Of a stretch of 48,064 bases of DNA, positions 24,821-32,629 are shown piece after piece (the stretch's first letter is position 1; each line of letters begins with the position of its first letter). The notes under the pieces were generated by a model that saw nothing but the letters and a program-made list of their open reading frames with translations, made no database searches and was not told the origin of the DNA. Where the stretch lies: NCBI RefSeq assembly GCF_024199905.1, contig NZ_JANAFB010000026.1:1-48064 (forward strand), read 5' to 3'. The position numbers were made by a program, and so were the translations under genes. The stretch is from Rothia santali (lineage in GTDB: Bacteria > Actinomycetota > Actinomycetes > Actinomycetales > Micrococcaceae).

Positions 24821-25696
24821 CTACTTGACCAGGTGGGAGGCCAGGTTCTTGACCCCGCCCCAGTTCTTGATCTTGGCGGCCTTGGGCAGCAGGGTCGCGG
24901 CGTGCAGGCGCGAGGAGAGGTGGCGCTTGGCCACCGCGGCGGCCCTCTGCCAGCCCTTGGCGCCCATCTCCTCGGCCATCATCTCGAAGAAGCGGCGCTC
25001 CTCGTCGAAGCGGGTGCCGTCGAGCGCGCGCCACGAGGAGTCCGAGGCCTTGTGGCGGCGGTACAGGAACGCCGCGGTCTCGTCGTAGAACAGGGCGCCG
25101 CCGGTCATGGCCACGTCCATCACCAGGCACATGTCCTGCACGACGTCGAGCCCCTCGCGGAAGCCCAGGCCCACGATGGTCTCCGCGCGCCAGCCCAGCG
25201 ACGGGAAGTACAGCCAGTCGCCGCGCAGGATCGACACGGCCAGGTCCTCGCCCTTGAGCACGGTGGTGCCGTTGGGGCGGTAGAAGGCCTTGGTCTTCTC
25301 GACCAGCGTGTTGGAGGGCGCGTTGTTCTCGTCGATGACGAAGACGCCGGGCTGGAAGATGCTGGCCTCGGGGTGCTCCTCGGCCGCGTTCGCGAACCAC
25401 TCGACGTAGTTGGGCATCATGACGTCGTCGGCGCCCATGACCACCACGAGGTCGTTCTCCACGAAGGTCAGGCACTTGCGGTAGTTGCCGTTGGCGCCGA
25501 GGTTCTTCTCGTTGCGCATGTAGGTCACGCGCTCGTCCCCGAGGGAGGCGAACCAGCCGGGGATCGAGTCGTCGGGGTAGCCGTCGTCGACGACGATCAG
25601 GCGCCAGTCCGGGTCGGACTGGGTCAGCACGGAGCGCACGGCCTGCTTCATCAGGGCGACGTCGCCGTAGTAGGGGAAGAGGATGTCAACGGTCAT
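24821..25696 (-). CDS. Family 2 glycosyltransferase
   Basis: A 291-residue GT-A fold enzyme. It starts MTVDILFPYYGDVALMKQAV and has the nucleotide-binding LIVVDDGYPDDS (about 35-46), the metal/diphosphate-side motif VVMGADDVM (DXD equivalent, about 85-93) and a downstream acidic segment GLDVVQDMCLV that may hold the catalytic base. No membrane helix is evident. It would transfer a sugar from a nucleotide donor to a lipid-linked or surface acceptor. Its start overlaps the DUF2304 stop by 4 bases (ATGA at 25693-25696). Confidence 0.85.
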   Translation of the reverse strand: MTVDILFPYYGDVALMKQAVRSVLTQSDPDWRLIVVDDGYPDDSIPGWFASLGDERVTYMRNEKNLGANGNYRKCLTFVENDLVVVMGADDVMMPNYVEWFANAAEEHPEASIFQPGVFVIDENNAPSNTLVEKTKAFYRPNGTTVLKGEDLAVSILRGDWLYFPSLGWRAETIVGLGFREGLDVVQDMCLVMDVAMTGGALFYDETAAFLYRRHKASDSSWRALDGTRFDEERRFFEMMAEEMGAKGWQRAAAVAKRHLSSRLHAATLLPKAAKIKNWGGVKNLASHLVK

Positions 25697-26292
25697 GGTG
25701 TCTCCGTCGGGTCGTGGCGCTCGGGGCGGTCGCCGGGGTCGGTCTCGGGATCGGTGGGGTCGGTGGGGCGCTGAGCCGGACGATCCGCGGAGCGGGCAGG
25801 CCGGCCGGACTGCGGGGCACCGCCGGGGCCGGCCGGGCGCTGGGAGCCCGGCGCCGCGGCGTCGTCGTCCGCCGGGGCCTCGCCCTCCCCGTCCTCGCCG
25901 AGGGTGATCCGCGGCAGGGAGGAGGTGGGGTTGCGGTCGTGGCTGATCCGCTCGAGCTGCCGGTCCAGCAGCGAGCGCTGGATGGCGGCCTCCTCGGCGA
26001 GCACCCGCGTCTCCCCCTCCAGCCGCGAGATCTCCAGGGAGAGGTGCAGGCACACGCCCAGCAGCAGGAGGATCGCGATGAGGAAGAGCAGGTTGACCGG
26101 CGTCGCAACGCCGACCACCCGCGCGAGCCAGTCCAGCATGCGCGGGAACAGCATCAGGATGACGATGACAACGCCGGTGAGCAGCCACAGGGCAGCGTAC
26201 TTCTCGCGAAGCTTGAGGTTGCGGACCAGCCGGATCACCGCGAAGAGGATGACCAGCCCGATGATCAGGAAGAAGATGGTGGAGACGTTCAC
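25693..26292 (-). CDS. DUF2304 domain membrane protein
   Basis: A 199-residue protein. Three hydrophobic helices in the first 110 residues (STIFFLIIGLVILFAVI; YAALWLLTGVVIVILML; VNLLFLIAILLLLGVCL) bracket the REKYAALWLL motif of DUF2304. Then comes a short coiled-coil-like ISRLEGETRVLAEEA and a disordered P/D/E/R-rich tail of about 80 residues. DUF2304 proteins are usually next to a polyprenol-phosphate-sugar GT2, as here, and are thought to act as its membrane partner. GTG 26292 overlaps the upstream GT2 stop by 4 bases. Confidence 0.85.
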   Translation of the reverse strand: MNVSTIFFLIIGLVILFAVIRLVRNLKLREKYAALWLLTGVVIVILMLFPRMLDWLARVVGVATPVNLLFLIAILLLLGVCLHLSLEISRLEGETRVLAEEAAIQRSLLDRQLERISHDRNPTSSLPRITLGEDGEGEAPADDDAAAPGSQRPAGPGGAPQSGRPARSADRPAQRPTDPTDPETDPGDRPERHDPTETP

Positions 26293-27044
26293 GCTCGGCC
26301 TCCCGGCTCCTCGTTGAGGGTCACCCGGCGGCGGGTCATCGAGAGGAGGAACGAGAAAATCGATCGCACCAGGTAGACGGCCGCCTTGGCGGGGTTGTTG
26401 GACGGGGTGCCGGCCTGGCGCTCGCGCATCTCCACCGGCACCTGGGTGACCGTGAGGCCGGCGCGCAGGGCCATGGCCAGCGAGTCGATGGTGTCACCCA
26501 GGTACTCGGCCGGGAAGTACCGGCAGTACTGCGCGATCGCCCGGCGGTTGCCCGCCCGGAAGCCGCTGGTGACGTCGGTCAGGCGGGTCTTGGCGACCCG
26601 GGAGAACATGAAGGCCAGCAGGTTCATGGCCCACTTGCGCGGGCCGCTGGCCTTGTAGGAGCCGCGCTCGGCGAAGCGGGCGCCGATGGAGATGTCGGCG
26701 TGCGCGAGGCCCTGGAGGACGCGCTCGATGTCCCGGGGGTCGTGCTGCCCGTCGGCGTCGACCTGGATGGTCCGGTCGTAGTCGAGCCGGGCGGCGTACT
26801 TGTAGCCGGCGCGCATGGCGCCGCCGACGCCCATGTTGTAGGGCAGCTGCAGCACGTTGGCGCCGACCGCCCGGGCCACGCGGGCCGTCTCGTCGGTGGA
26901 GCCGTCGTCGACCACGAGCAGATCGTAGCCGGGCATGGTGGAGTGGAGCTCACGGATCGTGGATCCGATGACCTCCTCCTCATTCCAGGCCGGCATGATG
27001 ATGAGGCAGCTCTGCGCCGGATGCGCGTCGGTCGAGTTAGCCAT
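26289..27044 (-). CDS. GT2 glycosyltransferase, dolichol/polyprenol-phosphate sugar synthase-like
   Basis: A 251-residue GT-A enzyme of the DPM1-like group that would load a sugar onto a polyprenyl phosphate at the cytoplasmic membrane face. Motifs are CLIIMPAWNEEEVIG, LLVVDDGSTDET (about 41-52), the DXD-type QVDADGQHDP (about 93-102) and the DVTSGFRAGNR acceptor loop. No C-terminal membrane helix pair is seen; the adjacent DUF2304 protein may supply it. The ATG at 27044 is 7 bases after the DUF6541-like stop, in the same operon. Confidence 0.88.
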   Translation of the reverse strand: MANSTDAHPAQSCLIIMPAWNEEEVIGSTIRELHSTMPGYDLLVVDDGSTDETARVARAVGANVLQLPYNMGVGGAMRAGYKYAARLDYDRTIQVDADGQHDPRDIERVLQGLAHADISIGARFAERGSYKASGPRKWAMNLLAFMFSRVAKTRLTDVTSGFRAGNRRAIAQYCRYFPAEYLGDTIDSLAMALRAGLTVTQVPVEMRERQAGTPSNNPAKAAVYLVRSIFSFLLSMTRRRVTLNEEPGGRA

Positions 27045-27051
27045 AGTGGTC

Positions 27052-29226
27052 CTAGCCTACCGTTTGAGCCTGCCGGTCACCGCACGCCGTGACTTCGAGA
27101 AGCTTGGCGTCCCCCGAGGAGTAGACCTCCTCGGCGACGCCGTCCTCCTCCAGGTTCTGAAGCCCTTGGTAGGCGCCCAGGTGGTAGCCGCCGTTGATCT
27201 CCTGGTCGCCGAAGTCGAGGACGTAGCGGGCGTCCAGCTCGTCCACCACCTCGCAGACGCGCGGGTCGGTGGCCGCCTGGTTCAGGTAGCCGTCCAGGAC
27301 GTCGTCGTCCGCGGTCTTGGTGTACAGGGTGTGGTGGGCGGTGACCTCACGGTCCGCCAGCGCGTACGCGAGCGACCCGCCGGTCCAGGGGTTGACGACG
27401 ACGGTCGCGTCCTCCGGGACGTAGGCGTCGAGGTTCTCGATGACGTCCAGCTCGTCCGCGTCGACCAGCGGCGCGTCCTGACCGGGGTAGTAGGTCCAGT
27501 AGGCGTTGTCCATCATGGTGCTCAGGGGGCGGGAGAACTGGGTCGCTCCCACGGCGGCCACGAGGGCCACCACGGCGAGCGCGACGACGGCCCCGCCCGT
27601 GCGCGCGGTGCCCTGGGCGCTCCGGCCGAAGCCCCCGCGGACCCACGGCGAGTCGAGGATGGCCTGGGTCACCCAGTGCACCCCGACCACGGCCAGCGGG
27701 ATCGCGGCCAGCGGCACCAGCGCGGCCAGGCGGTAGGGGTCGTTGTACCAGACGCCGGTCACCCACATCCGGTCCTGGTCCCAGCTGAGGTAGCGCACCG
27801 CGATGTAGAAGTAGACCACGACGCCGTAGGTCAGCAGCGCCCACAGGTTCCTGCGCGTCGCGAGCACCGCCGCGACGCCCACGAGGGCCAGGACGGAGAC
27901 CGACCACTGGGCGGTCGTGAGGCTCAGCGGGCTGTTCAGCAGGGCCTCGCCGAAGGCCTGGCTGTCGGTCGCCGTGGGCTCCCAGGTCGCCGCGCCCTCA
28001 TCGGGGCGGACGATCCCCCACAGGATCCACAGCGTCCACAGCAGGGCCGCGCAGACGACCACCTGCAGCGCCCCGGCCCACAGCGCGACCCGGCCGCGGA
28101 TCACCCCCCAGATCTGCGCCAGGGCGCGCACGACGACGATCGGCACCGCCATGACCAGCAAGGACATGAGGGCGTTCGGATGTGCGAGCGCGACCCCGAG
28201 CGCCGCCGGGACGCCGACCAGCACGGCCTGGACCGTGCTCAACCGCCGCGCCCCGCCCACGCGGAAGAGGTTGAGCACGACGCCGAGCGCCGCCGGGAGG
28301 AGCGCCAGCCCCAGGAAGTTGGGGTACAGGACCCCGAAGAAGATGAGCAGCAGCGGGAAGGCGCTGAAGCCGGTCAGCACGGCCGCCGAGACCAGGATGG
28401 CCGGGAGGTTCAGGCGCAGCATCGAGCGCAGCAGGAAGAGCATGCTGAACGGCCACACCACGGCCCCCACCGCGAGGATCATCGCGTTGGTGGCCTCCGG
28501 GACCGACCCGGAGCCGGTGGCCGTGAAGACCAGCGCGACGACGTCGTGCCAGGCGGCCGGGTAGAACGAGGTCTCCCCGCCGCCCGAGGTCATGGCGTTG
28601 ACGGTCAGCGACGAGCCGTTGCCGGTCTCGGCGATGTAGCGCACGGCGTTGAGGTGGAAGTTGTTGTCGAAGGTCTGGGAGAACCAGCCGGGCGCGCCGA
28701 TCCCGTTGGTCAGCTGGCGCAGCGTCAGCACCGCCGCGAGCGCCAGGGCGATCCAGTAGGCACCCTGCTCGCGGGAGAGCCAGCGGGAAGGCAGCGGGCC
28801 GTGCGCGGTCGCGGGGGCTGCGTTGCGCGCGGCGCCGGGGGCCGCGGCGGATCCCGGGTGCGACGCGGCGCCGGGCCCTGCGGCGGATCCCGGGTGTGAC
28901 GCGGACTCGGCCGCCACGGGGCGCCCCGGCGGGGTCGACCGCGCGGCGGGGAAGTCGCCCAGGCCGACGCGGCGCAGACCCCACGCGACGAGCCCGGCGA
29001 GGATCGCCGTCCCCAGGCCGGCCGCGAGCGGCACCCACCACGACCAGGAGATCCCCAGCAGGGGCGCGACGATCGCGGAGACGGCCGTGAGCGCGATGGA
29101 GATCGAGGGGGCCAGCGCGACGGCGTCGAAGCCGCGCAGCCTGACCGAGAGCGTCACCAGCAGCCCGGGGACCACCACCAGCAGAAGGCACAACGCCAGC
29201 GGGAGCGCGAGGGTCAGCCATTCCAT
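27052..29226 (-). CDS. DUF6541-like polytopic membrane protein (paralogue 1)
   Basis: A 724-residue protein with about 12 membrane helices and a C-terminal extracytoplasmic domain; a GT-C glycosyltransferase-like fold is possible. Motifs shared with the paralogue at 32630 are TFDNNFHLNAVRYI (about 185-198), SFYPAAWH, WYNDPYRLAAL, NPWTGGSLAY and the final SSGDAKLLEVTAC. Two Cys (DPRVCEVV and TACGD) are conserved in both, suggesting a disulfide outside the cell. A low-complexity insert with repeated ASHPGSAA sits at about 109-133. I start at ATG 29226; the open frame to 29331 has no good start. It is the first gene of the glycan operon. Function is unknown. Confidence 0.75.
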   Translation of the reverse strand: MEWLTLALPLALCLLLVVVPGLLVTLSVRLRGFDAVALAPSISIALTAVSAIVAPLLGISWSWWVPLAAGLGTAILAGLVAWGLRRVGLGDFPAARSTPPGRPVAAESASHPGSAAGPGAASHPGSAAAPGAARNAAPATAHGPLPSRWLSREQGAYWIALALAAVLTLRQLTNGIGAPGWFSQTFDNNFHLNAVRYIAETGNGSSLTVNAMTSGGGETSFYPAAWHDVVALVFTATGSGSVPEATNAMILAVGAVVWPFSMLFLLRSMLRLNLPAILVSAAVLTGFSAFPLLLIFFGVLYPNFLGLALLPAALGVVLNLFRVGGARRLSTVQAVLVGVPAALGVALAHPNALMSLLVMAVPIVVVRALAQIWGVIRGRVALWAGALQVVVCAALLWTLWILWGIVRPDEGAATWEPTATDSQAFGEALLNSPLSLTTAQWSVSVLALVGVAAVLATRRNLWALLTYGVVVYFYIAVRYLSWDQDRMWVTGVWYNDPYRLAALVPLAAIPLAVVGVHWVTQAILDSPWVRGGFGRSAQGTARTGGAVVALAVVALVAAVGATQFSRPLSTMMDNAYWTYYPGQDAPLVDADELDVIENLDAYVPEDATVVVNPWTGGSLAYALADREVTAHHTLYTKTADDDVLDGYLNQAATDPRVCEVVDELDARYVLDFGDQEINGGYHLGAYQGLQNLEEDGVAEEVYSSGDAKLLEVTACGDRQAQTVG

Positions 29227-29274
29227 GTCGACAGGGACTCCGATCGTCGGGGGTCTCGGGATCAAACCGTGCCA

Positions 29275-29280
29275 ATTGTA
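29275..29280 (-). promoter_or_regulatory. Candidate -10 for the glycan operon
   Basis: Minus-strand TACAAT lies about 50 bases upstream of ATG 29226 and matches five of six consensus bases. The -35 region at 16-18 bases is poor, which is common in actinobacteria. The plus-strand gap to 29451 has a weak TAGGCT (29372-29377) that could serve the aminotransferase. Confidence 0.4.
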
Positions 29281-29451
29281 GTGCCCGTTCCCGAACGCCC
29301 GCTCACAACGGGCCCGCGGACGGCCATCCACAGGCAGAGCCCCACGACGATCACCCCCTCCGGCTCCGGAGTAGGCTGGGTGGCACGCGCCGGCCCGAGC
29401 GGGTCGGAGACGCGCGGGTGAGCTTCACACGACCGAAGGGACGCATCCACG

Positions 29452-30822
29452 ATGAGCACGACCGGCACCGAGACCGAGGTCAGTCCGGAACTCCTGGAGG
29501 AGGGCCGCCGGGCCTACGCGCTGGACCGCGAGCACGTCTTCCACTCGTGGGTCGCCCAGGGCTCGTTCGACCCCATGGTCGTCACCCGCGCGGAGGGCTC
29601 GCACGTCTGGGACGGGGAGGGGCGGCGGCTGATCGACTTCTCCTCGCAGATGGTCAACACCAACATCGGGCACCAGCACCCCCGGGTCGTGGAGGCCATC
29701 CAGGAGCAGGCCCGGACGCTGTGCACCATCGCGCCCGCCCACGTGAACCCCGCGCGCTCGGAGGCGGCCCGGCTGATCGCGGAGCTCGCGCCCGGGGACC
29801 TGAACCACGTCTTCTTCACCAACGCGGGTGCCGACGCCGTCGAGCACGCGATCCGCATGGCCCGCCTCCACACCGGCCGGCGCAAGGTCCTCTCGGCCTA
29901 CCGCAGCTACCACGGCGGCACCGAGCTCGCCGTCAACGTCACCGGGGACCCGCGGCGCTTCGCCAACGACGTCGGCGACGCCGGGGTGGCCCGGTTCATG
30001 CCCGCCTACCCCTACCGCTCCTACTTCCACTCCTCCTCCCCGGGGGAGGAGACCGAGCGCGCCCTGCGGCACCTCGAGGACACCATCCTGCTCGAGGGGC
30101 CGGACACCCTGGCCGCGCTGATCCTCGAGTCGATCCCGGGGACGGCGGGGATCTACGTGCCCCCGCCCGGGTACATGGCGGGCGTGCGCGCGCTGACGCG
30201 AAAGTACGGGATCGTCTACATCGCCGACGAGGTCATGGCCGGGTTCGGCCGCTCGGGGCGGTGGTTCTCCGTGGACCACTGGGACGTGGAGCCGGATCTC
30301 ATGACCTTCGCCAAGGGCGTCACCTCGGGGTACGTGCCGCTGGGCGGCGTCGCGATCTCCGAGGCGATCTACGAGACGTTCCGCGAGCGCCCCTATCCCG
30401 GCGGCCTGACCTACTCGGGGCATCCGCTGGCCTGCGCCACCGCGGTGGCCACGATCGGCGCGATGCGAGACGAGGGGATGGTCGAGCACGCCGCGTGGCT
30501 GGGCGAGAACGTCTTCGGCCCCGGCCTGGCCGAGATCGCCGAGCGGCACCGCTCGGTGGGCGAGACGCGCGGCCTGGGCTGCTTCTGGGCGGTCGAGCTG
30601 GTGAAGAACCGGGAGACCAGGGAGCCGCTGGCCCCCTACGGCGGCTCCTCCTCGGCGATGGGCGAGGTCGTGGGCGCGGTCAAGGCGGGCGGCGTCCTGC
30701 CCTTCGCCAACTACAACCGCATCCACGTGGCCCCGCCGCTGAACATCTCGGAGGAGGTCGCCCGCCGCGGGCTGGAGATCCTCGACGCCGCGCTGGAGGT
30801 CGCGGACCGGCACGCCGACTGA
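29452..30822 (+). CDS. Class III PLP-dependent aminotransferase
   Basis: A 456-residue omega-aminotransferase-type enzyme. It has HVWDGEGRRLIDFSSQMVNTN at the start, NAGADAVEHAIRMAR in the phosphate-binding region, IADEVMAGFGRSG with the cofactor Asp, and the PLP Lys in TFAKGVTSGYVPLGG (about 288). HPLACATAVAT follows. It would move an amino group from an omega-amino donor to pyruvate, glyoxylate or a similar acceptor. The PGTAGIYVPPPGYM segment fits taurine- or beta-alanine:pyruvate-type members, but the substrate is not determined. A transporter gene follows 201 bases later on the same strand. Confidence 0.85.
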   Translation: MSTTGTETEVSPELLEEGRRAYALDREHVFHSWVAQGSFDPMVVTRAEGSHVWDGEGRRLIDFSSQMVNTNIGHQHPRVVEAIQEQARTLCTIAPAHVNPARSEAARLIAELAPGDLNHVFFTNAGADAVEHAIRMARLHTGRRKVLSAYRSYHGGTELAVNVTGDPRRFANDVGDAGVARFMPAYPYRSYFHSSSPGEETERALRHLEDTILLEGPDTLAALILESIPGTAGIYVPPPGYMAGVRALTRKYGIVYIADEVMAGFGRSGRWFSVDHWDVEPDLMTFAKGVTSGYVPLGGVAISEAIYETFRERPYPGGLTYSGHPLACATAVATIGAMRDEGMVEHAAWLGENVFGPGLAEIAERHRSVGETRGLGCFWAVELVKNRETREPLAPYGGSSSAMGEVVGAVKAGGVLPFANYNRIHVAPPLNISEEVARRGLEILDAALEVADRHAD

Positions 30823-30906
30823 CCCACGGCGACCGGCCCACGGTGCCCGGCCCACGGTGGCCGAACCACGCCGAACGGCCCACGGCGGCCGGCCCACGGC
30901 GGCGCG
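30823..30906. repeat. Six-unit 14-base tandem repeat immediately after the aminotransferase stop
   Basis: Six consecutive 14-base units of the CCCACGGCGGCCGG type, with scattered substitutions, start on the first base after TGA 30820-30822. Clean 14-base periodicity shows that it is a tandem array rather than general GC-richness. Confidence 0.75.
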
Positions 30907-30940
30907 CCGGACGCCGCCTACCCGCCCCGGACGCCGGGTC

Positions 30941-30969
30941 TTGTGGGGGCGCCCCGCCGGGGTTAGCCT
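30941..30969 (+). promoter_or_regulatory. Candidate promoter of the MFS transporter gene
   Basis: TTGTGG (30941-30946) and TAGCCT (30964-30969) are 17 bases apart, with the start codon 54 bases downstream. This implies the transporter can be expressed separately from the aminotransferase. Confidence 0.45.
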
Positions 30970-31023
30970 CGTCACACGGATGTTCTTTCGGGAAGATCGA
31001 GTCGAGAGCTGCCAGGAGTCGCG

Positions 31024-32472
31024 ATGCCGCGCACCGAGCTGAAGACCATCACCACCGACATCCCGGCCCGCCTGGACCGGCTGCCCTGGTCGCGATGGCA
31101 CCTGCGCATCCTCATCGGCCTGGGGACCGTGTGGATCCTCGACGGCCTCGAGGTCACCGTCGTCGGCAACGTGACCACCCGGCTCGCCGAGCCGGGCAGC
31201 GGCATCGCGATCACCGATGCCCAGGCCTCCGGCACGGGCGCCGCGCTGTACGTGCTGGGCGCGTGCGTCGGGGCGCTGTTCTTCGGCTACCTGACCGACC
31301 GGCTGGGGCGGAAGAAGCTGTTCATGATCACGCTGGCCGTCTACCTGGCGGCCACCGCGTGCACGGGGCTGGCGACGGAGGCCTGGATGTTCTTCGTCTT
31401 CCGGTTCCTGACCGGCGCGGGCATCGGCGGCGAGTACGCGGCGATCAACTCCGCCGTCGACGAGCTCATCCCCACCCAGCACCGCGGGCGCATCGACATC
31501 ATCATCAACGGGACGTTCTGGCTGGGCGCGGTGGGCGGTTCGCTGCTCTCGATCCCCGCCCTGAACACGGCCCTGTTCCCGGTGGACGTCGGGTGGCGCC
31601 TGACCTTCGGTCTCGGACTGGTCCTCGGCCTGGTGATCCTCCTCGTGCGCCGCTCCGTGCCGGAGAGCCCCCGGTGGCTGTTCATCCACGGCCGGGAGGA
31701 GGAGGCCGAGCGGATCGTGCGCGGAATCGAGGAGACCGTGCAGCGGGAGACGGGCGGGGAGCTCGCCCCCGCGAAGGGCGAGATCACGATCCGGCAGCGG
31801 CACTCCATCGGCTTCGGCGAGATCGCCGGGACCATGTTCCGCTCCTACCCCAAGCGGGCGGTGCTGGGGTTCTCCCTGTTCATCGGCCAGGCGTTCCTCT
31901 ACAACGCGATCACGTTCGGCTACGCGACGATCCTCGCGACCTTCTTCGGCGTCCCGTCCGGCAGCACCGGGTACTACTACGCGGTGATCGCGGTGGGGAA
32001 CTTCGTGGGGCCGCTGGTGCTCTCCCGGTTCTTCGACACCTGGGGGCGGCGGCCCATGATCTCCGGGACCTACCTGCTCTCCGGGGCGATCCTGCTGGCC
32101 ACGGCGTGGCTGTTCAACGCGGGCGCGCTCACCGCCGCGACCCTGACCGCCTGCTGGTGCGTCGCGCTGTTCTTCGCCTCGGCGGGGGCCAGCTCCGCCT
32201 ACCTGACGGTCTCGGAGGTCTTCCCCATGGAGACCCGGGCGCTGGCGATTGCCTTCTTCTACGCCATCGGCACGGCGGCCGGCGGCATCAGCGGTCCGCT
32301 GCTGTTCGCGGCGATGGTCGAGACCGGGAACCCCTTCGACACGGCGCTGGCCTTCACGATCGGGGCGCTGCTGATGATGGCGGCGGGCATCGTCGCGATC
32401 TTCCTGGGGGTGCGTGCGGAGCGGAAGTCCCTGGAGGACATCGCCGCGCCGCTGACTCGCCAGGACGGCTGA
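31024..32472 (+). CDS. MFS transporter, sugar-porter-type
   Basis: A 482-residue 12-helix carrier. It has IGLGTVWILDGLEVTVVG in helix 1, motif A in GYLTDRLGRKKLFM, RFLTGAGIGGEYAAI in helix 4, the PESPRWLF sugar-porter signature after helix 6, and a second motif A-like FFDTWGRRPM. The substrate cannot be read from the sequence; related proteins carry sugars, polyols or aromatic acids. AGGAG lies 7 bases before ATG 31024. It is flanked by the aminotransferase and by a convergent DUF6541-like gene. Confidence 0.85.
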   Translation: MPRTELKTITTDIPARLDRLPWSRWHLRILIGLGTVWILDGLEVTVVGNVTTRLAEPGSGIAITDAQASGTGAALYVLGACVGALFFGYLTDRLGRKKLFMITLAVYLAATACTGLATEAWMFFVFRFLTGAGIGGEYAAINSAVDELIPTQHRGRIDIIINGTFWLGAVGGSLLSIPALNTALFPVDVGWRLTFGLGLVLGLVILLVRRSVPESPRWLFIHGREEEAERIVRGIEETVQRETGGELAPAKGEITIRQRHSIGFGEIAGTMFRSYPKRAVLGFSLFIGQAFLYNAITFGYATILATFFGVPSGSTGYYYAVIAVGNFVGPLVLSRFFDTWGRRPMISGTYLLSGAILLATAWLFNAGALTAATLTACWCVALFFASAGASSAYLTVSEVFPMETRALAIAFFYAIGTAAGGISGPLLFAAMVETGNPFDTALAFTIGALLMMAAGIVAIFLGVRAERKSLEDIAAPLTRQDG

Positions 32473-32590
32473 CGCGGCCTCCCAACCGGGGATGCCTCGC
32501 GCAGGCGCGTGCCCGGCAGGCGTACCTGTCGAAGGGGTGCCGCCCGAAGGCCCTCCCCTCGCAGCCGCGCTGACCGACGGCATATCCCCG

Positions 32591-32620
32591 GAAGGCGCGC
32601 CTCCCGAAGGGGCGCCTCCC
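32591..32620. repeat. 15-base direct repeat between convergent genes
   Basis: GAAGGCGCGCCTCCC (32591-32605) is followed directly by GAAGGGGCGCCTCCC (32606-32620). The units are partly self-complementary and lie just before the DUF6541-like stop, so they may add to termination. Confidence 0.5.
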
Positions 32621-32629
32621 GGCCGCGCC

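Noticed and set aside
29227-29331. N-terminal extension of the DUF6541-like protein to 29331
   Set aside because: The extra residues are Arg/Pro/His-rich with no membrane character, and a -10 candidate lies inside this stretch.
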